Source of the DNA: JAYPHU01 sp038127535
GTDB taxonomy: Bacteria; Pseudomonadota; Alphaproteobacteria; Rhodospirillales; UBA2165
Assembly: GCA_038127535.1 (NCBI GenBank)
Contig: JAYPHU010000021.1
Span: 3,817-67,816, forward strand
Direction of reading: 5' to 3'
DNA length: 64,000 nucleotides
Part shown: piece by piece, positions 44,008 through 52,596 of the stretch
Position numbering within the stretch: position 1 is the stretch's first letter
Layout: the number at the start of each line of letters is the position of its first letter
The notes under the pieces: generated by a model
What the model saw: the letters and a program-made list of their open reading frames with translations, nothing else
Told to the model about the DNA's origin: nothing
The model's database searches: none
Program-made: the position numbers and the translations under genes

Positions 44008-46731
44008 TTGTCTCTGGAAGTCACCTTACAAAATGCAATCAGCGGCTTGCAGACCAGCAAGACGTCGATTCAGACGATTTCCAACAATATCGCCAACGTT
44101 AACACCGAAGGCTATAGCCGGAAGATCATCGAGCAAACGTCCCGGGTCATCGACGGGCGCGGCTTCGGCGTCGAAATCGCGACCATCACCCGCAACGTGG
44201 ACGACGGCATTCTGCGCCAGCTTCGGACGGAATCGGGAAACTTGCAGGAGCTGGATACGAAGCAGCTGTTCCTGAGTCAGATCAACCAGTTCTTTGGTCG
44301 GCCAGAAGATAATAACTCGATCACCCACTTTATGTCGGAACTGGGCGCTCAATTTGACGCCTTGGCGCTCACCCCGGAAACCGAGGCCACGCAATTTCTG
44401 ACCGTGAAAGCGGCGGTGGATACAGCCGAAGAGCTGGACCGGATGTCCGATGAAATTCAGCGGCTTCGGGCGGAAGTGAATAATAAGATCACCACAGCGG
44501 TCAGCGAATTTAACTCGGCCATGACCACGGTGGTCGACACCAACTTTGCAATTATCGAATTTGCCGCATCCAACATCAGCACGGCGGAACTGGCAGACCA
44601 GCGGGATCAGGCCCTCAACATCATGTCCGAAATCATGGACATCAAATATTTCAAAAAGAGCGATTCCAGCCTCACCGTATTCACCGGGTCGGGTCAGACG
44701 CTCATCGACGGGCAGAAACAGGACCTGATCTTCAATCAGCCATCGACCATGACGGCGATGCTTGAATACACGCCCACTTCCGCCACCAACTATCTGGGCC
44801 CGACGGAAACCGGATTCCCGGTCGGCGGCGTTGAAGGCATCTTCGTCGGCGAGAAAGCCACTTCGGCTGACATCACCTCGGACATCCATACCGGCCGGCT
44901 GAAGGCGCTCATTGATATCCGAGATACCGAACTGCCAGCACTGCAGGCGCAATTGGATGAGCTGTCCGAGAAACTCAAGGACGAGCTGAACAAGGTCCAC
45001 AACTCCGGCACGGGTTATCCGCCGCCGTCGTCTCTTACCGGAGACCGCTACATCCAAAGCGACACCGCCCTGGACGCCAGCGGTATCTTTCGGGTGGGCA
45101 TCGTGAACGACTCAGGCACCCTGCAAGAAGGCAACGTCTTCAATCTCTCCGACGCCGAGACCTTTGCCGCTTATGAAAGTGATCTGTTTTCCAGCGCCAC
45201 CTCCGACGTGATCACCACGGCCGGCTCGTTGACATTCACCATTGGCGGCACAACGGCCGCCGTCGCCTACACCGCATCGGATACACTGACGACGCTGGCC
45301 ACGAAAATTACGGCCAACGGTACCTTGTCCGGCCTCAATATCAGCGCATCCGTCGTAACCGAGGGCTCCAATTCCCGGCTGCGGATTGCCGATTCGGACG
45401 GCGATGTGTTCTCGATCAGCGCCGATAGCGGCAGCTTCCTGACCGATCTCAACCCGAAGGTCCGGACCATGAGCGATCTGGTGACAGGTTTGAGCACCAT
45501 GACCAATATGACGGCCTCGGTCACATCTACTGGAAATCTGCGACTGGCGGCTGACAATAATTTCAATGTTACCGTGAACGAATTGACCAGCTCCTTGAGC
45601 GGGCCCGGCGATCTGAGTAAGGGCTTCTCAACTTTCTTTGGCCTGAATAACTTCCTCGATTCCAACGAGAGTTTTTCGACGTATCGGTCTGATCGGTTTA
45701 CCAGCTCCAGCGCCGATGTAATAGGCACTGCCGGCACACTGCATTTCTCCGGCAACGACGGTGCGGCGTGGACGGCTTCTGTGGCTTACACGGCTTCCGA
45801 TACGCTGACCTCGCTGGTCACCAAGATCAACGCCAACACCACTTTGGATACGGAGAATGTCGAGGCCGAAGTGATCGCCGACGGCGATGGCTTTAGGCTG
45901 GAAATCACCGATACGGAGGGTGATGACTTTGCCATGGTGGAAACCGGCGGCGGTTCGATCCTGACCGATACCGGGCTACGCACCGATTATCGCGGCATGA
46001 GCGGCCGGCTCGAGGTGCATGAAGACATCGTCAACAACACCTTCTTTGTGTCCCGCGGCTCTCTGCAATCGAACACGTTTAATTCCAGTAATTACAACAG
46101 CGACACGTCCACCTTTGCCGCATTGGGCATCACGGCTGGCACGCTGACCTTCACCATCGATTCGTCCACAACAGCGTCGGTGTCCTACACCACGGCGAAC
46201 ACCCTGACCTCGCTGGTCACGGCTCTAAACGCAAACTCAACCTTGGCGTCGAACAACATTGTGGCCGAGGTCGTGATCGACGGATCAAACTTTAAGATCA
46301 AGCTGGTCGATGAAGACGGCGACAACTACCACGTCGAGGATTCAGGCTCGCTCGGCATGACAACCAGCCAGGGCGTTACCATCGGTGACGGTTCCGTCGC
46401 AGAGGCCATGGCAGCAAAATTCAACGCCACCATCTCTTTCCTGGCTGCGCCGGCGAATGGCGGCGGCCTGGCCGCGGCTGATACGACGTTCTCTGATTAT
46501 TCGGCCAGCATCCTGTCCTTTAACGCCGCGCAGGTTTTATCCGTGGAACGGGATTTGGGATTCCAGGAAAAATTACACCAGGAACTCTTCAACAAAAATG
46601 GCGCCATCAGCGGGGTCAACATGGACGAGGAGCTTTCCAGCATGATCGTTTATGAGCAGGCCTATTTGGCAGCCGCACGCATTGTCACCACGACCCAGGA
46701 ATTGTTCCGGGTCCTGACCGATATGGTCTGA
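44008..46731 (+). CDS. flgK: Hook-filament junction protein FlgK, enlarged
   Basis: 907 residues, well above the usual 450-700. The TTG start at 44008 is fixed by AGGAAGGGG upstream and by the motif SLEVTLQNAISGLQTSKTSI then QTISNNIANVNTEGYSRKII. C-terminal GVNMDEELSSMIVYEQAYLA with ARIVTTTQELFRVLTDMV is normal. The extra length comes from three copies of an about 80-residue module (about residues 392-481, 561-648, 700-780), each with the pattern AGTLTF-x-AxVxYTAxDTLTxLVxxxxANxTL then a DGD/EGD motif. flgN precedes and flgL follows. Confidence 0.95.
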   Translation: MSLEVTLQNAISGLQTSKTSIQTISNNIANVNTEGYSRKIIEQTSRVIDGRGFGVEIATITRNVDDGILRQLRTESGNLQELDTKQLFLSQINQFFGRPEDNNSITHFMSELGAQFDALALTPETEATQFLTVKAAVDTAEELDRMSDEIQRLRAEVNNKITTAVSEFNSAMTTVVDTNFAIIEFAASNISTAELADQRDQALNIMSEIMDIKYFKKSDSSLTVFTGSGQTLIDGQKQDLIFNQPSTMTAMLEYTPTSATNYLGPTETGFPVGGVEGIFVGEKATSADITSDIHTGRLKALIDIRDTELPALQAQLDELSEKLKDELNKVHNSGTGYPPPSSLTGDRYIQSDTALDASGIFRVGIVNDSGTLQEGNVFNLSDAETFAAYESDLFSSATSDVITTAGSLTFTIGGTTAAVAYTASDTLTTLATKITANGTLSGLNISASVVTEGSNSRLRIADSDGDVFSISADSGSFLTDLNPKVRTMSDLVTGLSTMTNMTASVTSTGNLRLAADNNFNVTVNELTSSLSGPGDLSKGFSTFFGLNNFLDSNESFSTYRSDRFTSSSADVIGTAGTLHFSGNDGAAWTASVAYTASDTLTSLVTKINANTTLDTENVEAEVIADGDGFRLEITDTEGDDFAMVETGGGSILTDTGLRTDYRGMSGRLEVHEDIVNNTFFVSRGSLQSNTFNSSNYNSDTSTFAALGITAGTLTFTIDSSTTASVSYTTANTLTSLVTALNANSTLASNNIVAEVVIDGSNFKIKLVDEDGDNYHVEDSGSLGMTTSQGVTIGDGSVAEAMAAKFNATISFLAAPANGGGLAAADTTFSDYSASILSFNAAQVLSVERDLGFQEKLHQELFNKNGAISGVNMDEELSSMIVYEQAYLAAARIVTTTQELFRVLTDMV

Positions 46732-46773
46732 TGTTTGCAAGGAAGTACGTGGATAAACCTATAGAGAACTAGA

Positions 46774-47706
46774 ATGGTTACGAGGGTAGCAGATCTGGCA
46801 AATAATAGACTGGTTCAGTCGTTGATTTTCAACGCACAGGACCGGATTGCCGATCGGCAGTTACAAATCAGCACCCTGCAAAAATCGCAGGACTATGCAG
46901 GAATTGCCGGGGATTCCAGCCGACTTGTCACGCTGGAAGCTTCTCGTACCCGTATTGATCAATTCATGAGCGGTAATACGTTCATCGAACTTCGCATGAA
47001 CACCATGCTGAACAGTATTGATGCGCTGAAAGATTCTCTCCAGGACGTCAAAAACCTGGTCCGTGAAATTCTCGATGACGGCGCCACGCCGGACGGTGTA
47101 GACAAGGACGACATCGCCGAGATCAAGATGGCGGAAATCGAGGACTTCCTGAACGCCAAGATCAATGGCCGATTCCTGTTCGCCGGCTCGAAAACCGACA
47201 CGGAACCTATCTCGCCCGGCACCCTCTCCACGGCGCCAACCTTTGACGGCAGCAACACGACCGAAGCTGAACCGGCCTTCTACTATAAGGGCGACGACAC
47301 CCAGATCAGCGCGCGAATCGATGAAGGCGTGGTGTTGGAATACGGCATTAAGGCCGATGATCCGGGCTTTGAGAAACTCATTCGCGCAGTCCGAATCGTC
47401 CGGTCAACTGCCCTCAACGACGCCAACGCGGACGCCAAGTTTCAGCATGCTTTGGAGCTTATCAACGAGGCGTCCGACCGGCTTCAGGCCTTGGAGTTGA
47501 GCACCGGCGTCAAGGTCCAACAGCTCTCAACAACCAACCAAAATCTAAAAGATTCCCGCAATTTCATGAACGGCATCATCTCTGACTTGGAAAGCGCAAA
47601 TACGTTCGAGGCGGTGGCGGAACTAACCCAGGATCAGACCATGCTGGAGGCGTCCTACAACACCGTGGTTCGCCTCAGTAATCTGAGCCTGAATAACTTC
47701 TTATAG
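46774..47706 (+). CDS. flgL: Hook-filament junction protein FlgL
   Basis: 310 residues. Flagellin-like N-terminus (MVTRVADLANNRLVQSLIFN, IADRQLQISTLQKSQDYAGI) and C-terminus (FEAVAELTQDQTMLEASYNT, VVRLSNLSLNNFL), with the FlgL-type middle KINGRFLFAGSKTDTEPISP. It follows flgK by 42 bp. Confidence 0.94.
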   Translation: MVTRVADLANNRLVQSLIFNAQDRIADRQLQISTLQKSQDYAGIAGDSSRLVTLEASRTRIDQFMSGNTFIELRMNTMLNSIDALKDSLQDVKNLVREILDDGATPDGVDKDDIAEIKMAEIEDFLNAKINGRFLFAGSKTDTEPISPGTLSTAPTFDGSNTTEAEPAFYYKGDDTQISARIDEGVVLEYGIKADDPGFEKLIRAVRIVRSTALNDANADAKFQHALELINEASDRLQALELSTGVKVQQLSTTNQNLKDSRNFMNGIISDLESANTFEAVAELTQDQTMLEASYNTVVRLSNLSLNNFL

Positions 47707-47739
47707 GCATAAACCAGTTGTTAACCCAGGGAGGATAAT

Positions 47740-47811
47740 ATGAACATGTCGATAACTGCCATCGATACTAAAAAACATAAGATATCTGTGGCTATTGATA
47801 AGGGCGTGTAA
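47740..47811 (+). CDS. Possible 23-residue leader peptide between flgL and flagellin
   Basis: ATG 47740 has a strong, well-spaced ribosome-binding site (GGGAGGATAAT) and encodes MNMSITAIDTKKHKISVAID then KGV and TAA. It begins 33 bp after the flgL stop and is followed by the hairpins of the flagellin leader. It may be a translated leader peptide, or a scar of a deleted gene that kept its ribosome-binding site. No homologue is known to me. Confidence 0.35.
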   Translation: MNMSITAIDTKKHKISVAIDKGV

Positions 47812-47849
47812 GATGAACAATCGTTCAAATTTCTTGCACATTTTGTGAT

Positions 47850-48000
47850 TGGTTATCCCTTGAATTTATTAGGGATATTCCGTAGAGTGTCATTTAGTGA
47901 CTGTGTTAATGTCACCATAAATGGTACTGGCTCTCTGGTGAGCCCAATAAACTTTGAGTTGCCAGGGAAAAAAGAGGCCCGCAGGCAGAAGGGCCTGTAA
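47850..48000 (+). promoter_or_regulatory. Structured leader upstream of flagellin: four consecutive hairpins
   Basis: Four inverted repeats in 150 bp: tatccct/agggata (47854-47877); catttagtgac/gtcac..taaatg (47891-47923), the longest, 11 paired bases; ggctc/gagcc (47929-47944); aggccc/gggcct (47975-47996). None is followed by a proper T-run, so they are not simple terminators. FlbT, encoded downstream, is known in Caulobacter to bind flagellin mRNA leaders. The whole 47707-48026 gap (320 bp) holds no GG-N10-GC sigma-54 element. Confidence 0.5.
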
Positions 48001-48026
48001 CGAAACCTAGAATAGGAGACTGAACC

Positions 48027-48842
48027 ATGTCTGACATTAACCTATCCGGCGCTACCAGGACTAACCTGCTCGCGCTACAACGTACCACCGACCTTATTGC
48101 GCGCACTCAGGAACGTCTGTCCACCGGCTTGAAGGTGAACAGCGCGATCGACGATGCTATCGCGTTCTTCCAGGCTCGTAGCCTGTCCGACCGCGCCGGC
48201 GACCTCGCGGTTCTTAAGGGAGACATTGACCAAGGCGTTAGCTCGGTGGAAACCGCTGCTAGCGGTCTCCAGACCCTCTCCGATATGGTGGAGCAGATGA
48301 AAGGTCTTGCGCTCTCCGCCAAGTCCGACGCTAACACTGAAAACCGTTCCAAAGCCGCCGTGCAGTTTAACGATTTGCGTTTGCAGCTCGATAACCTGGC
48401 GAACGACGCAAGCTACAAGGGCACCAACTTGCTTAAGGGCTCTCCGGCCAACCTGAAGGTGACCTTCAGTGAAGACGGCAGCTCCACCCTAACGATCTCG
48501 GGTGTGGCCTCTGACGCTTCCGGTCTGTCGATCACCACCGCGGCCTCCAACTGGGGTACTGACAACAACATTGACCAAGCCATCAACGACCTCGACTCCG
48601 CGCTGACCACGCTGCGTTCCACCGCGGCCACCATGGGTTCCAACGCTTCAGTACTGTCCCTGCGTTTGGACTTTACCACTCAATTGATCAGCTCGTTGGA
48701 AGAAGGCTCCGCCAAACTGGTAAACGCCGACCTCAACGAAGAATCGGCGAACTTGCTAACGCTGCAAACGCGGCAGCAGCTGGGTACCATCGGCCTGAGT
48801 ATTTCTCAGCAGTCTGAACAGTCGATCCTACGTTTATTCTAA
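48027..48842 (+). CDS. Flagellin
   Basis: 271-residue filament subunit (short, as in Caulobacter-type flagellins). The N-terminal coiled-coil part (TNLLALQRTTDLIARTQERL, STGLKVNSAIDDAIAFFQAR, LSDRAGDLAVLKGDIDQGVS) and the C-terminal one (LVNADLNEESANLLTLQTRQ, QLGTIGLSISQQSEQSILRL) are canonical. The middle, about residues 145-175, is Ser/Thr-rich (SEDGSSTLTISGVASDASGL) and is the likely place for glycosylation. AGGAGACTGAACC precedes ATG. Only one flagellin gene is seen in this window. Confidence 0.97.
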   Translation: MSDINLSGATRTNLLALQRTTDLIARTQERLSTGLKVNSAIDDAIAFFQARSLSDRAGDLAVLKGDIDQGVSSVETAASGLQTLSDMVEQMKGLALSAKSDANTENRSKAAVQFNDLRLQLDNLANDASYKGTNLLKGSPANLKVTFSEDGSSTLTISGVASDASGLSITTAASNWGTDNNIDQAINDLDSALTTLRSTAATMGSNASVLSLRLDFTTQLISSLEEGSAKLVNADLNEESANLLTLQTRQQLGTIGLSISQQSEQSILRLF

Positions 48843-48867
48843 GAATCTTCGTCCTTTCGGACGATAC

Positions 48868-48897
48868 GAACGGGGGGCCTTTGGCTCCCCGTTTTTG
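48868..48897 (+). terminator. Rho-independent terminator of flagellin
   Basis: Stem cggggggcc / ggctccccg (48871-48891) followed by TTTTT-G-TTT. It is about 30 bp after the stop; a smaller hairpin (gtcc-tttc-ggac, 48851-48862) precedes it. Confidence 0.88.
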
Positions 48898-49077
48898 TTT
48901 GTGCGCCAAACCTGATATGCTTCACCCGAATCAAGTGGCGTGAGTAAATTAGGTAATCGTCTCTGGCTTTACTTTTGATTCATGCTTCTGTGGTTAGATG
49001 TCGGTACCGTCACGGTAGGGCGTTGAATCTGCGGCGGCAAACGATGCGGGATTAACCCGGGCACAATTGGAAGAAAA

Positions 49078-49476
49078 ATGCCGCTAAAACTGACTTTAAA
49101 ACCCAACGAAAAAGTGCTGATCGGCACGGCAGTCATCACGAATGCCGGGCAGAAAAGCGAAATCATTATTCAGAATACAGTGCCGGTGCTTCGTGAAAAG
49201 GACATCATCACCGAAAACGATGCAGATACGATCGTCAAAAAGATCTACTACATCATTCTGAATATGTACGTGGACCCGAAGAACGAACAGCAATATCACG
49301 AGGTTTACTTTAAATTAGTGAAGGAGCTGTTTAATGCGTGTCCCGATCAAGTGGCTTTGGCCCTCGTAATGGAAATATCGCAAAGAATACTAGAGGGAGA
49401 CCATTATCAGGCCCTGAAGACCTGTCGAAAACTTCTAAACTTTGAAGCGGAGCTGTTGGCGAATGTCCCAGGATAA
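49078..49476 (+). CDS. flbT: Flagellin post-transcriptional repressor FlbT
   Basis: 132 residues. MPLKLTLKPNEKVLIGTAVI, KSEIIIQNTVPVLREKDIIT and the later YYIILNMYVDPKNEQQYHEV are characteristic. In Caulobacter FlbT binds the flagellin mRNA leader and promotes its decay until the hook is complete. The stop overlaps flaF by 14 bp; together they form the usual flbT-flaF pair after a flagellin gene. Confidence 0.95.
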   Translation: MPLKLTLKPNEKVLIGTAVITNAGQKSEIIIQNTVPVLREKDIITENDADTIVKKIYYIILNMYVDPKNEQQYHEVYFKLVKELFNACPDQVALALVMEISQRILEGDHYQALKTCRKLLNFEAELLANVPG

Positions 49477-49897
49477 ATTACAAGCCTACGCGCAAACCCA
49501 GAAATCCTCGCTGTCCCCTCGGGAAATCGAGGCCATGGCTTTCACTAAAGCCGCCCTTATGCTTGATGAAGCAAAAGATAAGCTCGACGATTACGATGCT
49601 TATGCTTCGGCCCTCAAGTTCAATCAGCTTTTGTGGACGATCATCCAGGCAGATATCGTCGACAAGGCAAATACCCTCCCCCCGCAGATCAAGGCAAACA
49701 TCCTGAGCCTCAGCATCTTCGTGGACAGACAGACCATCAAGGCCCTGGCCAACACGAAGGAGCAGCATTTGGATATTCTGATCAGCATTAACAAAAATTT
49801 GGCGGAAGGCCTGATGGCCAAACCCGACGACCCGCAGGTGGAGCCGGCTCAACGGCTGCCCGAGCAGGCGGGTGTCCGCTCGGACGTCTCTGCCTAG
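49463..49897 (+). CDS. flaF: Flagellar biosynthesis regulator FlaF
   Basis: 144 residues from ATG 49463 (MSQDKLQAYAQTQKSSLSPR); GGAGCTG lies upstream inside flbT. SPREIEAMAFTKAALMLDEA, SALKFNQLLWTIIQADIVD and LSIFVDRQTIKALANTKEQH match FlaF, which acts opposite to FlbT by supporting flagellin translation or secretion. The last about 25 residues are Pro/Glu-rich. Confidence 0.94.
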   Translation: MSQDKLQAYAQTQKSSLSPREIEAMAFTKAALMLDEAKDKLDDYDAYASALKFNQLLWTIIQADIVDKANTLPPQIKANILSLSIFVDRQTIKALANTKEQHLDILISINKNLAEGLMAKPDDPQVEPAQRLPEQAGVRSDVSA

Positions 49898-49923
49898 CGG
49901 TTAGTAGACAGTTCTTCGGATTT

Positions 49924-49951
49924 AAGGGCGGCCTCGGGCCGCTCTTTTTTT
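49924..49951 (+). terminator. Rho-independent terminator of flbT-flaF
   Basis: Stem agggcggcc / ggccgctct with loop tcg, followed by T7 (to 49951). About 28 bp after the flaF stop. Confidence 0.88.
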
Positions 49952-50109
49952 GTGCTGCCTCCACGTCAATGGCCCGTTCGTTCAGCGACTCGGCAAATTT
50001 TGCCCTAGGTTCAGGCTTGCCCGGTATATGCCGCCACTCAGACCGCTGCTCAACCTCACCACTATATAAAATAATGTTTTTTTTCAATTAGTAAGCTCTA
50101 TTTGAAAAG

Positions 50110-50126
50110 TTGGCCCGATGTTTGCT
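50110..50126 (+). promoter_or_regulatory. Sigma-54 promoter of fliK-flgD-flgE
   Basis: TTGGCCCGATGTTTGCTG: GG (50112-50113) and GC (50124-50125) with 10 bases between; the TTTGCT -12 block is consensus. About 50 bp before the fliK ATG and preceded by an A/T-rich stretch. Confidence 0.78.
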
Positions 50127-50175
50127 GATAAGGGAGGGAATGATTACGCCAGGACAGTGAACCAGGGCAGTATTT

Positions 50176-51819
50176 ATGAGCGAAACAGTAGCCTCGACGG
50201 ACATTTTACGGTCGGCTTTGGACATTTCCAAAGGCGTCCGTGGCGCCGATGGCAACAATCTGGCGCTCTCCGACCAAATTCAATTCTCCTCCATTCTGAA
50301 GACTTTGGTTGATACGCCTGAAGAAGCCATGGCCGCCGCCCAAGGCGAGCCCAATCCCCTAGACCGGATGACCCGGCCGGAGCCCAAGGAACGGGACACG
50401 GCCGCACCGCGTGACGACAGTTATGACGATCGTCCGGCGCCGAAGGAAACGCAGCAGCCGCGCAACGATCAGCCGGCAGCGAACGATGCGCCGCGCCGCA
50501 ACGACAGCGATGACCGCCCTAAGATGGATACCCTTTCCGATAAGCCGGCGCCGAAGGAAAATGAGAACGTGGCCGGAGATGATGCCGCTGATGATGGCGC
50601 TGCCCCGGTGCTGGACGGCAAAGGCCTGGAGAACGGTGTGAAGGACGATTTTGTCGTTCTGACCGCCGCCGCCAACGCTAACAAGCCGATCACCCTTACT
50701 GGACAGGCAACCGAGTCCCATGGGCAGGTGACCTCTCAATCCGCGCAGAGCGTTATTTCCGCTGCCCTGACGGACAAAAACTTTACCAAAGTGGGTGAGG
50801 ACATCCACAACGCGGTTCAGCAGAACAAGCCCGAGCCCAGAGTGAACATCAACGCTCAGGCCGCCGGCAACGCCCTGGCCAATAAACAGGCGCAGGATCT
50901 GGCGTTGAAGATCGGCAACAACCCGAACAACACGGTTCAGGTCTCGGTCAATGTGGACAACGGTGCGGCAAGGTCCGTGCCCAATCATGTTTTGAGCGCC
51001 GGTCAGCAATTGGCCGCCATGGATCCGAATGGCGACGGTGATAGCCTCTTCAACAACGGCCAGCAGCGCGCCGGCGCCAACGGCGTTTCTCCGGATCGTC
51101 AGCTGAAACCGAACCCAACCGCGCAGAATAACGCGAACCAGGGTCAACTGGCCCAGCAGGACGCCAACGCCGCCTTTGCCCAGTCATTGAGACTGCAGGC
51201 CCAGGCCATCGGCGCCCAGCAGGCAGCTCAGGCCGCCGCCAATGCCGGCCCCAAATTCCAACCGGTCATTTCGGCTGACAGCGCCATAACCGGTGTCAAT
51301 GGCCCGGCCGGTCCGAGCCAAGTCTCTCAGACCGCCAAACTGAACCCGACCACCGCCGCCCGTCAGCCGGAACAGCCGCAGAAGCCTGCCGAGCAGATTG
51401 CTGTAAACATCCAGAAAGCGTTCGGCGAAGGTGCGGACAAGATCAGCATCAAGCTGAACCCGGCTCACCTGGGCCGCGTCGAAGTGAAGATGGAGATCGG
51501 GATGGACGGCAAATTGTCCGCTGTGATCCTGGCGGAGAAGCCGGAAACCCTGGATATGCTCCAGAAAGATGTCAAAGGCCTGGAACGCGCCCTACAAGCG
51601 GCCGGCCTCGACACCGATTCCGACAGCTTGAACTTCGGATTGAAGCAGCGGGCGGAACGGCAAGCCGATCCGAGCCGCGAGCGTGAAAATAGCCATGGCG
51701 GACGTCCTTCGGAACACCCGGACATGGATGAAGATGAAGTCGATCAGAGCTTCATGGCCAACCAGCATGTCTACGGCCGCAACATGGCGACCAACGGCGG
51801 CGTGGATATAAGAATTTAG
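50176..51819 (+). CDS. fliK: Flagellar hook-length control protein FliK
   Basis: 547 residues. The N-terminal about 380 are low-complexity, rich in Asn, Gln, Ala, Asp and Pro, as expected of the molecular ruler. The C-terminal domain contains ISIKLNPAHLGRVEVKMEIG, LSAVILAEKPETLDMLQKD and LERALQAAGLDTDSDSLNF, the FliK_C signature that acts on FlhB. First gene of the fliK-flgD-flgE set under a sigma-54 promoter. Confidence 0.94.
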   Translation: MSETVASTDILRSALDISKGVRGADGNNLALSDQIQFSSILKTLVDTPEEAMAAAQGEPNPLDRMTRPEPKERDTAAPRDDSYDDRPAPKETQQPRNDQPAANDAPRRNDSDDRPKMDTLSDKPAPKENENVAGDDAADDGAAPVLDGKGLENGVKDDFVVLTAAANANKPITLTGQATESHGQVTSQSAQSVISAALTDKNFTKVGEDIHNAVQQNKPEPRVNINAQAAGNALANKQAQDLALKIGNNPNNTVQVSVNVDNGAARSVPNHVLSAGQQLAAMDPNGDGDSLFNNGQQRAGANGVSPDRQLKPNPTAQNNANQGQLAQQDANAAFAQSLRLQAQAIGAQQAAQAAANAGPKFQPVISADSAITGVNGPAGPSQVSQTAKLNPTTAARQPEQPQKPAEQIAVNIQKAFGEGADKISIKLNPAHLGRVEVKMEIGMDGKLSAVILAEKPETLDMLQKDVKGLERALQAAGLDTDSDSLNFGLKQRAERQADPSRERENSHGGRPSEHPDMDEDEVDQSFMANQHVYGRNMATNGGVDIRI

Positions 51820-51834
51820 GTGGGATAAACCAAA

Positions 51835-52500
51835 ATGGTAGACGCAGTAGCAGCAGCAACGGGCCAATCGCAGGCTAAACAGGCGGGAACAACTCTCGCC
51901 GCGGACTTGGATGCATTCCTCCTTCTGCTGACAACCCAGTTGCAGCACCAGGATCCGCTGTCTCCGCTGGAACCGACGGAATTCACCGGTCAATTGGTGC
52001 AGTTCGCCAGCGTCGAGCAGCAAATCGCCACGAACGACAATATGGAGCAGCTGCTTGACGTTCAGAATGCGGCCCTCGCCTCGGCTGTGGTTGGCTTCAT
52101 CGGCACCAACGTCGAAGCGGATATCGGCCAGATTCCGCTGCAGGATGGCGAAGCCAAGTACAAATACACGCTGGACAGCAATGTTCAGAACACGGTGATG
52201 ACCATTACCGATGACAAAGGCAGGGTCGTCTTCACCCAGGCGGGAGAGCGGACCGCCGGCACCCACGAGGTGGCCTGGGACGGCAAGGACACCAACGGTA
52301 TCCAACAGCCCGACGGCGCCTATTTCTTATCGGTCACCCCGGTGGCCTTCGAAGGCTCAATTGCCAACGCAACAACCTCCATCTTCGCCAAGGTGACCGG
52401 TGTCACCATGTCTAACGGAGATACAACCATGGACGCCAGCGGCGTTTCGATCCCGCTGGAAAAAATTACCACAGTGAAACAAGCGGAGTCAGGCAGCTAA
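51835..52500 (+). CDS. flgD: Hook cap / assembly protein FlgD
   Basis: Scaffold for hook polymerisation. 221 residues: DLDAFLLLLTTQLQHQDPLS then PLEPTEFTGQLVQFASVEQQ is the FlgD signature, followed by a FlgD Ig-like region with VAWDGKDTNGIQQPDGAYFL. It starts 15 bp after fliK. Confidence 0.97.
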   Translation: MVDAVAAATGQSQAKQAGTTLAADLDAFLLLLTTQLQHQDPLSPLEPTEFTGQLVQFASVEQQIATNDNMEQLLDVQNAALASAVVGFIGTNVEADIGQIPLQDGEAKYKYTLDSNVQNTVMTITDDKGRVVFTQAGERTAGTHEVAWDGKDTNGIQQPDGAYFLSVTPVAFEGSIANATTSIFAKVTGVTMSNGDTTMDASGVSIPLEKITTVKQAESGS

Positions 52501-52596
52501 GCCAGGCCCATAAGGTGAGTGTGAGATGCACGAGTTACAAAAACTAGGAACAAAAGGGCGGCGTAAATCAGCCCAAGCAGCCGAAGGAGATAAAAA

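Noticed and set aside
44026..45057. 343-residue minus-strand ORF inside flgK
   Set aside because: Antisense shadow of an intact flgK; composition is typical of a complementary frame in GC-rich DNA.
50359..51147. 262-residue minus-strand ORF inside fliK
   Set aside because: Complement of the low-complexity FliK region; no start signal or domain.
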